Shown here: piece by piece, positions 46,101 through 61,100 of the stretch
Layout: each line of letters starts with the position of its first letter
How positions within the stretch are numbered: position 1 is the first letter of the stretch
The notes under the pieces: model-generated
What the model was told of the DNA's origin: nothing
What the model saw: the letters and a program-made list of their open reading frames with translations, nothing else
The model's database searches: none
Assembly (NCBI GenBank): GCA_012934845.2
Contig: WNNJ02001333.1
Coordinates: forward strand, 124,001 to 188,000
Source of the DNA: Pomphorhynchus laevis
Taxonomy: Eukaryota > Acanthocephala > Palaeacanthocephala > Echinorhynchida > Pomphorhynchidae
Direction of reading: 5' to 3'
Length of the DNA stretch: 64,000 nucleotides
Translations under genes and position numbers: made by a program

Positions 46101-49100
46101 CTGTACTATTGTTTTCATGTTGAAATTGATGACGCTAATCTTTTTTGTACATTTCAGTATCGCTGATCCTCATTAGCTGCTGATCTAATACTTAAATTTT
46201 ATGTTTCTGCCTTTTGTTATCTGACGATCATTGAACTCGTTCTTCGCTTTTAGAGTTTCACTGAATTAAAACTTTATTTTCAATATTTTACAACTTAATC
46301 GAAATAATTTCTGATTTCAAAATAAGTATGTACTGATATGGTAATATGCACTATTAATTTGATCACATTTTTATGAATACATATTTAACTTGGATATTTT
46401 AAACATCAAAACTAAACAGAATATAAGTATATAAATTATCAATAGATTTTTTAAACAAATTTAAATTTCTGAATAGATTATATTTACGATATATATTAAA
46501 TGGTACACTCTTCTTTTTTTCTTCTTTTTCTTCAGCGTTTGTTCCGTATTTATCCAATGTCACGCCAATGGCCTTATTGATGGTTGATGTTCGCTTGGGA
46601 CAAGAACGCGACCATACAATTGTAGTCACCTTTCGCGGAATTCATTGAAACACAATTTCATACTGTTGATGACACGGTTTTGTTTTACGACTGGCTTGTC
46701 ACGAAGTCTATCGGCAACCCTCCTCTTTTCTCAGCACGGGCTTGGAACCGCCCATGACGGAGTTGATACACTATATGTACCAACAAATGGTACACTATGT
46801 GTTTAATTGAGATTACCTTAGAAAGTGAGAGTGATGCTACTTATAGGAAGTGCATGGAGTGTGTGTATACGACCCAATTTCTGTGATTGGTTAAATCATT
46901 ACGACCGAAGTCTGATAGCATATCAGTTCTTCCTAGAGTTCTTTTATCTTTATTTTAATATTTGGAATATAGTAAAAATAATCATTTATTGCTTAAATGA
47001 ATTTAAATTAAATTTAAACTTCTGTTTACATCAGTAAATCATCAAGTACAACCACAATATATACGATTTTAACTAATAAAATGATAATTAACTAATGATA
47101 ATTATTAAACTATTTTAAAAGTAATTATTAAACTATTATTAAACTATATTTAAAATATTTTTTACTAATGATAATTACTTTAAATTACCAATTCTTATAA
47201 CAAATACATTAGATATTATACTATATATTTCCAATATATAATTTCCTATATTTATTAAATATTATATTTTCTACATAGTTTTACTTAATTCATTTGACTT
47301 ATAAATTTTAACTTTTTTAATTCTTCGTACAATTTAGATATTTATATTTGTCATTTTATTTTTTTTATATTAATTTCTTTTTTTCGTAGGCTATGAAACT
47401 TTGGTGGAAAATGAAATCTAAACATTTTGATACACTACTATTTTTTAAAGTAAGTTAGTTTAATTTCCTTGTGTATGTAATCTCTGTTTCATTTAATTTG
47501 TCTAATAGACAAGTTTTCGATTATCGTTCTAAATTTCTTTATTTTTGTTTACGATTGTTGGAAATATATTTGCATACTCCTACAACTCACTGACTTTATA
47601 TAATTATTTGAAATTTAAAAAAATCTTTATCTGACTTTAAAATACCTAAATAAGTCTAGGTCTCAAAACTTAGTTTTAGTTTTTAAACTTAAATTTTAAT
47701 GTTAACTTAAATAAGCTATTATTTTCAAATAATAATTTGAAAGAATTGTTATAAATTAGAAACTAATTTTTTTATTTTCTTTTGTTTTCTAGGAATTTAA
47801 TTGATGGTGATAACAAAAATGAACAAATCATACTGACTGGTATGTTATGTGGTGCATAACATGCCCACACTGAATTTTACCTTAGAAGGAAATAACCGCC
47901 ATAATTCACTTGGACATCGCTTATACTATTTATCCTATTTACTCCTTTATTGTAATTAACTTTCTTACTTATTTTTTGTTAACGTCATTGCTAGCTTAAT
48001 GCCACTTTTAATGCCACTTTTACAGTGGTATTAGAGCATACTTTCATGTTTTAAATATATACTTATATATGGACAAAAATATTAGAGCATAAAATTTTTT
48101 TGTTTCTTCTTAAATATATACAAATTAAAATCGTATCTTTTACAATTTTAATCATAAAGCTTTTTTATTAAAATCAAATTTTTTATTTATTATTAGTTTT
48201 GGATTGCAGATAATAAACATTGAGCGTCTAAACGCTTAAGTTTACAATGTAAATGGTCATAATTGTATTTTATATTTTTTACGATAACATTTTTAGTAGC
48301 CGATACTATTCTGTTTTCAAAATATGACATCTAGATATTTTTTAGTATTCTTTAGTATTGTTTATTAATTATTTTCATCTTATCTAAGATTTTGGTTGCC
48401 AACAACAATTTCTTTTCATTGCATATCTGCTTATATTATTATTTTAAGGTTGGGAAATTTTATGAGTTGTATCACATGGACGCAGTAATTGTTGTTCAAG
48501 AATTGGAAATAGCTTTCATGAGGGTGAAATATTTTGAAAAAAAATTTTAGTATGTTTTCTTACTTGTTAGGGATCAATTGCTCATTGTGGATTTCCTGAG
48601 CAAGCCGGATCGAAATTTATTTATCAGTTAGCTAAGAAAAACTATAAAATAACCCGGATTGAACAGATGGAAACTCCTTGTGAGCTTGCAAATCGTCTAG
48701 CTAGTACATTTGTTTCGATTCAATGACTTCACTTAAATGATATTTTTATCCAGTTCAACCTAAGGGTTTTAAAGATGATAAAATAGTACGTCGTGAAATT
48801 TGCGAGATCATTACACCTGGAACTTGCTTTTTTCCATCAGACGAGGATTACATTATTGGAATTGACAGTAGTAGCATAAGCTGTAATAATAGTGCTGGTA
48901 GAGATGCCGACAATTTTCTGTTCTGCCTACTCACCCGATCTGAAAAGGTTACATATACTTTTATTCTTTCAAATGTTGACTAATACTTTTCTCTCTTCTA
49001 ATTCAGCTTGATGAGGAAATCGGATTTGCCGCATGTAATGTGTATAATGGAATTTTAATGGTATGTAAGATTAGAGTCTTGAGATTTATTCTTTTTAAAA

Positions 49101-52100
49101 ATTATCGTATTTTATAGATATCGAGAAAATTTCTTTAAATTAATTTTTATACATTATTAAATTTATTTTTTCACTAAGAACCTGTTAAAGTTGGGTTTTT
49201 CTTTGTGAAAACAAAGTGAATAAACCTGAATTGTAATTTTAGTTTTAACCAATTATTCAAATATAAAAATTGAGCAACTATCTGGCAGGTTTTTTGTCTT
49301 TATTATGATACTAATTGTACAAAGTTAAATTTAACTGTTTTTATTAATATTAAGTGTTTTATACGTGAATCGTATTTTATTGAGTCCGATCAGTGAAGTC
49401 TAGTGACTAGCTCACAATGATTTACCTCACCATATTCCAGAATAAAAGAATCATTATTATGTAGATCGTCTTAACATGGATTCACAACGTACAGGTCACA
49501 ACGATCTCCCTCGATCTTCTTTAAAAATGATAATCGCAATATTTTGATAAAATAACTATATATATGTACTTAACTATATTTGCTTTCGTTCATGCATTTG
49601 CAATGTTTAAAGATGTAATATAGGAACATTTTAATATACAGATTTTTGTAGGCTATAAAAATAAAAAAACGAAAGCCAAACCTTATGATACGAGGCTATA
49701 TTGTTAATATAGTATTTTTAAATAGTAATATTATATAATTTGGCGCATATTATGTAATTTCGCGTTAAAGATACAATCTAGAATTTTTGATTATACCTTA
49801 TTATTAATTAAGTATGTAAAAAAATTCGTTCCGTTTTGTCGAATTTCTAAAGTGAATTAAAAAGATTTGATATTACTTATTTGATTTTAATAACTTTTTG
49901 TCGGGATTTTTTATAAGTATTTAAAATGAGAATTTTAGATACAATCTCCGCTTTCCTCTTATATAGTCTTTATAATACATGTACTCACCGCATGATAATT
50001 TAAGCTAGTATTTAATTTAAGTATTATAATAAATTCGATCCAATTCACTCAATATTTTCAAACACGATACAATTACATCAGGGGCATTAGACATGCGACC
50101 CCCAAAGTAGTTTGTATGGCTCGCACAAGAAAAAATCGTATATATAATATCGCCACCCCATATCTTAATATAAAAATATGTGATGCGGCCGGTGAAATTT
50201 TTTGTTGTCATTGCGACCGCAAGTTCGTTCTTATATTGAAGTCCGTAAGCTAGTTAGGGTATTAAAGCCGGCGAGGTCATTCATGATGCGGGTGTCAAGG
50301 ATATAAAACATGCGGCCGGCGAAGTATTTTGTTCAGCCCGCGGATTATTAATTTCATCATTCTATGTCGTAATATAAAATATATTTGATACGTACCCGCG
50401 ATATTTGTTTGTTCATAAAGCTGTCTGCTTGGTTGTTTGATTTTGACAGGCCTAAATTACATCAATATTTTCAAACTGTTCTATCTACTTTTTATCATAC
50501 ATTTTTAAGAAAGCAAAATCCGTTATATCATACATTTTTTAAAGCGAAAGGTTGTTTTTTAAATTAATTTATGTATTAAATATGTTTAAGATAGAGATTA
50601 CAGTTGTGAAAATATCTTTATGTATCTTGCATATTGTCCGATAATGTCCATCATATTGCCGTCTTGCTTATTTCGGGAATGCGTGTAAAATTACGTACTA
50701 GATTATTTGGACTAATCAAGTACTCTTGCTTGATTATCAAAAATATTTAATAAAAAATCAACACTATGTGTCAAAATGAAACAAATGTCAAACTAAAACA
50801 TTGCCTCTTTGCAACAGCTTTTTTATAAATAATGTAAGCAAGATTAATCAGGTCGGCTTCCTTAACGTTAATTATAATTGTATATTCTTAAATTGTTTTT
50901 AATTTTTCTCAATAGAGCCGATATTATTTAATTTTGTTAATTTTTGTTTAGTTTGGGTGTATACCTAATGATAGATATTCGTTACAAACGTTATTTACTC
51001 GGTGTCCAGCCAGACATGTAAGTATCAGTTCCATTTACATTTATCTAAAACATGTGGTGATGATAGTGGATGCTTCTTGAACGAATCTATTTGGATGAAA
51101 ACATTACGATAAATTAATACCATCACATAAAAAACATATTTTACCAAATGATTGACCTTAACATCATCAAAGAATCTAGATCTTTTGCGCGCAAATGTAT
51201 TTCTAATTTTTCGACTGCATGCGGGTAGTCAATTTGCTTGCATATTAAGAAAACCGAGACGACAGTTTTAATTAAATTAATTGCTCATAAATAGTTGAAA
51301 ATGATCCATATTATTGATTAAGAATTATTGAAGCTAGATCAAAGAAAGAAGGAATTTTTTTGATATTTCGCTAACTACTTCTGTTAGCATCTTCAGTAAA
51401 AGATGTCACTGAAGAACTTTCTAAAGTTCTTCAGGGAAGAACTTAGCATCTTCCTAAAGATACTAACAGAGGTTAGCGAATTACCATAAATAAAATTTTA
51501 TATTTTCTTTGATCCAGCTCAATAATTCTTTAACTTAATTGCGTTGATTTTTAACCCCCAGAAATGGAAAATATCAGTGGGACAAATTTTTGTGTTATAT
51601 TTCTCGAGTTATCTCATCAAATACACATCTAGTTTGAAATAGTAGTTCTCTCAATGTCCACTAATTTAGAGTAGACGTTTATCAAATGTAATCAAATACA
51701 AGATGCGGAAAACTGGTTAACGTGTGTTTAAGCTAGTGTAAAAGATGCAAAGATCGAAGAGCGCCCTATCGTCTAAACACCTTAAACGGAACCCTGAGCA
51801 AACCACCTGAAGTCTAGCCTTCTAGTAACAAGAGTTATTCTCTCTATCAAATCGAAATGCCTTAATCACCTCATTAATACATTTAAAATGAGCATGAAAT
51901 GTTACTCGATTATAAACCTGCGCAACTGAATCTTGTATAATATCTCGAATAAAGTTGTTCTTAATAATTGAAATTTCATACATAGCATATAAGCGCATGT
52001 TAAATAAATCTACATACACAATGTTACTGACATCCTTGGGATTCCAATCATATTTTACATGTCTTTTCTGAAATAGTGTCTTTGCAAGATGGAATCTATT

Positions 52101-55100
52101 CCGCATTAGCGACAATGTCCTTTGACATGCAGAGGTGCCGATTTCGCTTGTTTATTTTGTATTTATCAAACTTAACGGGTCGATGATATTTGTCAAGTTA
52201 GCTATTTGCTCTTTTATGCATTACTCCTATTAGGATTTATTGTCCAAACGGTCTCATTATGCAATCTTTCAAAGATGATCTCTTTTCATACCTAACTTAA
52301 AAGTTTTGGACGATATATGAACGCATTCGAATTTCAGATCGGGCTAAAAATGATAAATCATCAATTCTCAATTTACCTACCAATATAGGAGAAATGATCA
52401 GTGTATGTCCGTCATTGATCACAATTTTGTTACTGATCTTCCCCTTATTTTTCGATTAGAGATGATCAATTGATCAATACTAGTTCGATCACAAATATAA
52501 AAAGGTATGTATATGATTTCGAGGACCAATCAATTTTAAATATTCAAAGCTGATCAAAGTCATTTTTGGTACTAATAAAATTCACAGCATTTGCGTATCA
52601 GCGCTGCATAACATTAAGAACTATATATCACCAACTATTATAAAAGGTATTGTTGACATGACAAAGGCTGCCGTCAAAAATGTTTCGTCTCTCATCACCC
52701 TTTGCTCGATTGTAAGCGGTCCAAGTAAATTTTATGTTGTAGATTGCAACTTTTCAATTTATTATATGTAAGGTATTCAATGCATCTGTGACCGAAATAC
52801 ATCTTTAAACAACGTTTTGCAAACAAATTTCAACAACGCTTTTAAAACACTGCGACGTCATAGATTCTTATAGGGATGATTTATCTACTCTTCTTATGTG
52901 CCAATCTGCATACAATAATCGCACCCTACACATCATGATTAATGTATTCGGTTGTTATGTTATTACCGACCTTAATGAGAACAGAAGCAACCTTATTAGA
53001 GATATGATCAAAATATCTCTTATTAGAGATAAGATTCAAGGGAAGCTTTAGCATCCAAATCTGATGGTGTAATTCCTTTAAGTGCACAAGCTTGAATTAC
53101 CTAATTTTTTATTTCAGAAATTCGAACTGAATGATCCTTTCAGTTTCACAGTCAAATGATTTAGAATAACTTTTGTTTGAATGTTTAACTATTTTAACAT
53201 TATTTGCTACAACCATTTTAACAGCAAGTGCTTACCTCTACTTTAGGGTTTACTTGAGGGTATAAATCCTTTACTTGAGTCGTACTGCTAGCTATTTATG
53301 GTCTAATTATCTTCGTAAATAATAAACACTAGAGTTAACTAGTACTCACAAATTAAATATTTAACACAACAAAAAGTCAACTTTAAAAATTTAAAGTTGA
53401 CTTTTAATTGTCTGTTTGTAGACATTTTGTTTTACGACAAAAAGTCAACTTCATAATTATGGAGCTTGTCGAGTTACAACTCGTATGTTTTTAATTTTTA
53501 TAAGTAAGTAGCCGTTAGGGCAGAATTGTGCTTGATTGTTTGTAAATGTAATACAAAAATGTTCGAATTACAAAAAAAATCAAATCAGCTAACTGAGTCT
53601 AAGTATTAAAAAATAATTATAAAATAAACAAAACATAATTATGCTAAATCAAAAAGTAATAATAAAATAATAAAATTAATAATTGTTTTTTAGATTTTCT
53701 ATAATTTAAATCAAGTTAAAATAAAAAAATGAAATTTAAAATAAACGTCATTTTTATGAATTAACTAATAAATAACAGACGTTGTATCAGAATAAGAATT
53801 AGAGGTCATCAGGAGGAACTGCTATGCTATCAGGTTTATGCCCCTAACTCCTCTACCCAACATAGCAGCGGGGCCAAATACATGCTAATGATGTATTTCC
53901 TCTGAAATAACTATCTAGTATCTTATTCTAATGCAAAGTATATTATTTATTATCCATCCATAAAAATTTGCCACTTAAGAGTTTAAATTTATTCTTTATA
54001 TTATTGTGTTGATTTATATATTTTACTATTTTCTGCTTGATGTTATTTTTATAGTAACCTAGTTTAAAATATGTATCTATTAAATTATTTAAATGATTTT
54101 TAAGAAAGCCAATATCATTACATATTGTTGCAATTCTTAAAATTTCATTATTTAATGTATTATATTTTATATTATATGGTATGCATGAATGCTCCTGCAA
54201 AAATATGTTTCTTGTAAGTTTAAATATGTCATCTTTACGATATAAATTAATAGTAGTTTTAGTTAATGTTAATTTAATGTTCATATCTAGATATACACCT
54301 TCTTTATCATTAATATTGATTTTATTAAGAATAAGGCTACTTGGATAAATTTGTTCACTTATAGAATAGTTTTTTTAGAGTTAAATACACATATATCATC
54401 AATATATCTAAATATATGTTTTATATAATTTAGATTTAATTTTTAAACAGTTATGAACAAATTCATATTCTATAATGTTCAAAACATGTATATAAACAAT
54501 TTTAGTTTAATTTGAAATTCTAGTAAGATTCTGTTAAACATTGAATTTTTTAGATTTTAGTAAGAAAGCAATCAATATTCTGTCAGTTCCTGCCCGTCAC
54601 TAACGACTGCTTTGTCGAATATATCCATTGCGATAAACTAGAAGAAAGCCGACGTGTTTTAAACCCTATTCATATTGAATCCCTGTTTAATGGCTCCTTT
54701 CCTCCAAAATTTGTCGATATTTTTAATATCTCTAGAGGTATGTAGAATTGTTTTTATTATTTAACATTTCATTCCTTTAGTTTCGAAGTATATAGTATGA
54801 TTATTAAATGATAACAATTTGATATTAGTTGAATTTGGTTTTATAAATATTAGCTCTTAAGTGGAAAATCTTTACGGATAGATAACAAGTAATATACTTT
54901 ATATCAGAATAAGAAATTACGCTAGATTTTCGCATTACATAAAAGGATATACATTATTAGAATGTATTTTGCCTGATGCTATGCTCCGTAGAGTAATATG
55001 GTCGAACCATGATAACGTAGCAGTTTCTCTTTTTGTGGCCTTTAATCAGTACTAAAATAAATATTATATTAATAAAATCTTTTTTAATTTCATGTTTTTC

Positions 55101-58100
55101 TCTACTGATCAGTTCAAAAGCAAACTAAGTCGTAGAAATTATTTTCTTAATTTTAAGACACATTTCCATTTTTAAATTTATCGTACAAAATATGTAGCAT
55201 CAATTAAGACGTAGTTGTTGCTGGGACCGTCTTATATAAAAATATTTTATTCATTTTTTAAATTATAACGGTATACAGCAAAAAGAAAGTTAATAAGTTG
55301 TTTTCAATATTACATGCTGAATATTCAACATATTATATTCAACATATAATATTCAGCATAAATAATATATCTAATAAATCTATATATAAACTGATCTATA
55401 AACTGATTAATAGCATTTTTATTTTTATAAATTTTATTTTAAGTAAACACAAACAACCCAGGGCTGTGTTTTTTCTTGATAAATATGCACGAATGCATTG
55501 CGATTCTTCTGCAGAAAACTTTAATATAGCGCAGTTCAGTATTTTTGTTAAGATTTCTTAATTACCGCTTATTGCTATTGTTCAGTTGAATGATTTATAG
55601 TAACCAAGAAATAATAATTTTGAATTATTTTTATATTTTGCTTGATACTTATGAAATCATCATTAATGTTTTATATGAAGCGTTTTTGTTACAATTTCGG
55701 ATTATGTTGCTATTAGTGTCAATAACAATGCACAATGCACATCAATAGATCGTTTATTAATAATTATTGGGGCTGGATCAAAGAGAAGAGGATTTGTTTT
55801 AGATATTTCGCTAACTTCTGTATGAATGTTCAGAAAATTACTAATTACTAAGCATCTTCCGAAAATTACTTTAGAAATGTAATTTTCTGAAGATGCTCTA
55901 GCAGAGGTTAGCGCAAACTTTTATAATCCTAAATCTTTCAAGCATTAACATTATCGATGTTGATACATCAATAAATTCACAATTATTTGAGCATTACTTT
56001 ATTTCAACTAATGATAATTGTATAAATATATGGCCGTAGCATATTATTATAAATAGCTGGTCGTAAAACTAATTACGACCAGCTATTAATTAATTAATAG
56101 CTGGTCGTAATTAATAGCCGGTTGTTAATTAATTAATTAATTTTGTAGTTATTTTTCCTTTTTTAAACACTACGAATTAGTAACGACTAATCACTCACGG
56201 TAATTCATTTGAAATTAAGTTTTATTATTTAAAGGTCAGATTCATCAGAGTAAGTACATCATTAGCATGTATTTGTCCCTGTTCTTATGCTGTGTCGAGG
56301 AATAGAGGCAGAAACCTGATTTCAAAGCAGTTCCTTCTGATGATTTCTATTTTTCATTCGAATGGGTCGTATATTATTTATTAATCAAATAAAAAAGATT
56401 TTTATTTTTAATTTTAACTTTATAAAATATAACTAATATAAAATTTTATATTTATTATTTATAACTTTTTATCTTTATTTTAAATTTATATATAGTAATT
56501 TCTTTTTAATTTAAATTTTATTGTAATTTATTTCTGTTTAATACTAGATTACTTCTAATTTATACTAAATTAATAATAATTCTAGATTAATACTAGTTAA
56601 TACTAGATTATTTCTAATTTTATTTCTAATTTAATACTAGTTTATTTCTAATTTAAATATTAGATTCAATTAGCTGATCTGATTACTCTTTTGTATATTT
56701 AAGGGAACAATAGAATATACGCAAAACAAGAATCTCACCAAGCAATGTTAGATGCATTCGCATATCTACTTTAGTAAATTATCACATGTTTGTAAATTGT
56801 TTTTATTGTTTTAATTTGCCTATAGCTATCTACAAATTTGTAAAATCGATAGGAGTATATTATCCCGAAGGAACATTATTTTCTACAATGGAAAATTTTC
56901 TAATGCTTCAAAATTGTTTATGGTTTGTTTTCTTTGTTAGCGTTATTACTATGCATGTACTGAGTTGTGTCTAGCATATAGACGGCATTGCCATGCGGTC
57001 ATTAGGAGTTACCGGGCTTGGAGACAATAGCCTTGAGAGCGTAATTGATTTTTGCTGCACCAAACCAGGTAGGCATAACGACTTTGCTAATTTATACAAA
57101 TATTTCTGAATTTAAATTTATATTTTAATAAATAGCAGAAATTTTCGTTAATATTCAATTACATTTATTACTTAGAATTAAACTGCTCTCTTGTTTTTAA
57201 ACTATTTCCTAGTGTCTGGATGATTTGTAATGATGTTTTAATTTACATTATCCTTATAATAATGTTGTCATAACTAATTTTTTAAAGGGTGACTAACTTA
57301 AATTTATTTTACAATTTCTTTTATAATAAAAGTCGTATACGAAATTCTTTTAACTTTTTATTTGAAACGGAATGAGACATTCTGGGGGGAATAATTATTT
57401 TTGTATCTAAATGCCATTCCCAGAAAAAAGAAATTGAATATTTCTTTGATATTTCGTTCGCTAACCGCGGACATTATCAAGAAGTATCTGAAACAATAAA
57501 ACAAGTTAAGTTACAATGTATGAAAAACAAAATCATTTTGGACATTCAAATTTGGTTCGAGGATCTTTATAGCGACAGCCTCCATAACTAATCGGCGTTT
57601 TAAGTTAGGCTCGGAAATCAAAACTGACACATTGTCAAAGTCGATGTCATGCCCAGTTTGATGAGCATGGTCTGCTAATGCCGACTGCGCTGATGTTGTG
57701 AGTGCCTTCTTATGTTCTTTTAATCTAGTTTTTAGAGTACGTCCAGTTTGTCCAATGTATATGCTTATACAATCCCTACACCCAACCTTGTACACTACAC
57801 CCATCTTATCAAAATAAGTTCTTCTTGGTTTGGTGACTAGTGAATCAAGATGATATGTACATCGGGTACCATAAAACATTTTTAATGGTAATCCTGACTG
57901 GAAAACGAACCTCTTTATTTTATTAAGAATATCCTCACTTAAACTACCCATTGCGGGAATATAGAAGCAGTGTTTCAATTTTTGAGGACCAATTAAGTTG
58001 GATTGCGCGGAAGTGTGAATGCGTTCTTTTGTTTTCTTAATTATTCTATGTAAGATATCTATCGGGTAGCCTAGAGATGTAAATATTCTCAAAACTTTGC

Positions 58101-61100
58101 TTAATTCGGCGTTTAGATAAATTTTAACTTTTAACTTTGACCGATTTTCAGCTAAGCACAAATTACCTATTGGCATATATTTATTTAGTTAAATATTTTT
58201 TAGTTTTAATTTTAATTTAGTTTTATAATACAGGAACAATTATGATTTCGATTACTTATTATCCGTGTGCCTATCATGTACTTACATTTTCATCAATTAA
58301 CTATTAATTTATTTTTAAGATACAGCAATTGAAGTTCATTTTTTCTTAAAATACATATTTAATTATCTCTATTGCAACTTATTGTTCAGTTATATTACCT
58401 TATTGTTCAGTTATATTATTAAACTGAACAACTTATTATTAAACTGAACAACTTATTGTTCAGTTATATTATCTATATTGCAACTTTTTGTTCAGTTATA
58501 TTGTTCAGTTGTATTTCTAGAAAGCAATTTTGTTTTTATGATGACCATCTCAGGGTTTTCTACATGACCTTGTCCTTCTTAAAACCCGTTATGTTTTTGA
58601 GTATATTAGTTATAAACTCCTTATCTTGATACACCTTTTGTAGTGATTTAAAACATTGTACGTATGTTCAAAATGCCCTAACTAGAGAAGACAAATTGAA
58701 TTTTAATTCAGCTTGTTCATCAATCCTGTTGATATATTAGATGCAAGTGAATCTAAATTGTTTATGGATCATTTTCATTACGCATGGATAAGTGAATGTT
58801 TTCAAGTATGGATTTGTAAATATCACAACTACTGTCCACATAATTTTCAATTATATTTTTATAATGTTTTACCGTTAGTAGTATTAAGCATAGATGATAG
58901 ATGTATAAATTAGATCAGCTAATTGAGTCTACGCATTTTATATTGTATATAAATTTAAAATAAAAAATAAAAATTCAAAATAAATTTAAAAATAAATTTA
59001 TTAATAAATTTAATAAATTTTAAAATTCAAAATAAAATTTAAATCATTAAATAAAAATTAAATTATTAATAATTGTTATATAAACTTTTATATAATTCAT
59101 ATAAAGTCAATTTAAAATTGAAATTTAAAATAAGTAAATTTTTATGAATTGACTAATAAATAAGAGACGATTTATCGGAATAAGGATTAAAGGTTATCCA
59201 TATGAAATGTTCTGTTAACAGGTTTTAGCCCTATTTCTAGACTCAACATAGCAGCGGTGCCAAATACATGCTGATGACATATTTCCTTTTATGAAATTTG
59301 ATTATCTAGCAACCTATTCCAATACAACCTATTCCAATATTATTTATTATCCATCCATTAAAATTCTCTGCTTAGGAGTTTTGTTTTATCTTTATTAATA
59401 TTTTGTTGATTTTTATATTTTACTATTTTTTATTTGATTTTTATAGTAACCTAGTTTAAAATATGTATCTATTAAATTATTTAAATGATTTTGAAGAAAG
59501 CCAATATCATTACATATTGTTGCAATTCTTAAAATTTCATTATTTAATGTATTATATTTTATATTATATGGTATGCATGAATGCTCATGCAAAAATATGT
59601 TTCTTGTAAATTTAAATATGTCATCTTTACGATATAAATTAATAGTAGTTTTAAGTTAATGTTAATTTAATGTTCATATCTAGATATATACCTTTATTGA
59701 TCATAAATATTGGTTTTATTAAGAATTAGGCTACCTAGATAAATTTGTTCCCTAATTGGAAAAATTATTAGAGTTAAATACACATATATCATCAATATAT
59801 CGAAATAAATATTTAATATCTTTATATAATTTGGATTTATTTTTATAATTTTGGATTTATTTTTAATAATTTCTGTTAGATAGACGTTATAGTCATTATA
59901 ACAAATATACGTATATCATTTCATACGTTTTATTAAGTTTCTCAACGCTTCTTTAATATCTGCTAAATCTAAAGTTAAATTTAGTAAACTCTATTATAAA
60001 CACACAATTCGATATCGTGTTGAAATGAAAACTAAGTTTTTTTTTACCAAAAATATGACAAATTATTTGCGATAACAACAATTTTTTTATCGATTACCGT
60101 GTTCAACGTGAGTTTGAATAAGCTTAGCGTTTGACTTTAGGCAAACGCTTACTTAGGCAATGGTTGATGCAACCTAGTTGCGATTTGGATACAATTCGAG
60201 AGCGCGTTGAAATTGTCGAGTCGTTTTCAAACTCAGCATATGGGTTCGAGGAGCTTCGAACTAAACTTAAAGCAATTCCGGATCTAGAACGCTCTCTCAT
60301 GTGGTATTTGAGTAGTTATACATGATAATTTAATATTTAATATGTAAAATTTATATGCACGAATGTCAATTTAGTTATAGATTGATGGAGCGATTTGAAG
60401 TTTTTATATAACTATTTTAAATTTGAATTTTCATTAGCTAACTGCTATTATCTTCAGGACAAAAATACACACAAAACATTTTAAAAAAGGTGTTCAAAAT
60501 TTGCTGGTTGTACGTTTACTATTATAGTGCAGCAGTTCAAACGACTATATATCGAAACAAATTGTAAACATACTGTACTTTTTGTGTGTGATTTTGTCCT
60601 GATAATGATAGCGGTTAGCTATTGAAAATTGGCCTTTAAAATAAATACATAAATACATCCGTTTCTAAATTATGTTTCTTAATTTTGCCTTTATATTCAA
60701 AGTACATCATTAGCTAATTTCGAATTGAAAGGCCATACGCAGCAAATTAAAATTGAATTTATTTTCAAAATTTAGACAGAACAAGTCTGCCAAAATCAGA
60801 TATATTTTTAATTTGAAATATAAGAGGAATTAGATATCAAAGTATAAAGTTTGAATTCATGCTTGGTATTCAATGACGATTAAATACTTATTGTTTTGTC
60901 GAAATTTTAAGATTTCGACAGAACAAATTCTATCAGAAATGCAAAAGGAATTAAAAAGTTATAAATTTGAAAATTTGAAAATATAATTTTAGCACTTGTC
61001 GTAGTGATATATAATTAATGTCTACGTTATTACCTTGCTTCAAGATCCTTGATTTGATATAGAATCCAGTATTTATTATAAAATTCTTGATTAACATTGA

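Noticed and set aside
54554-57068. Small plus frame 56786-56974 as a membrane peptide gene
   Set aside because: It overlaps MSH6 exon 12 in another phase, and the spliced MSH6 frame explains the sequence better.
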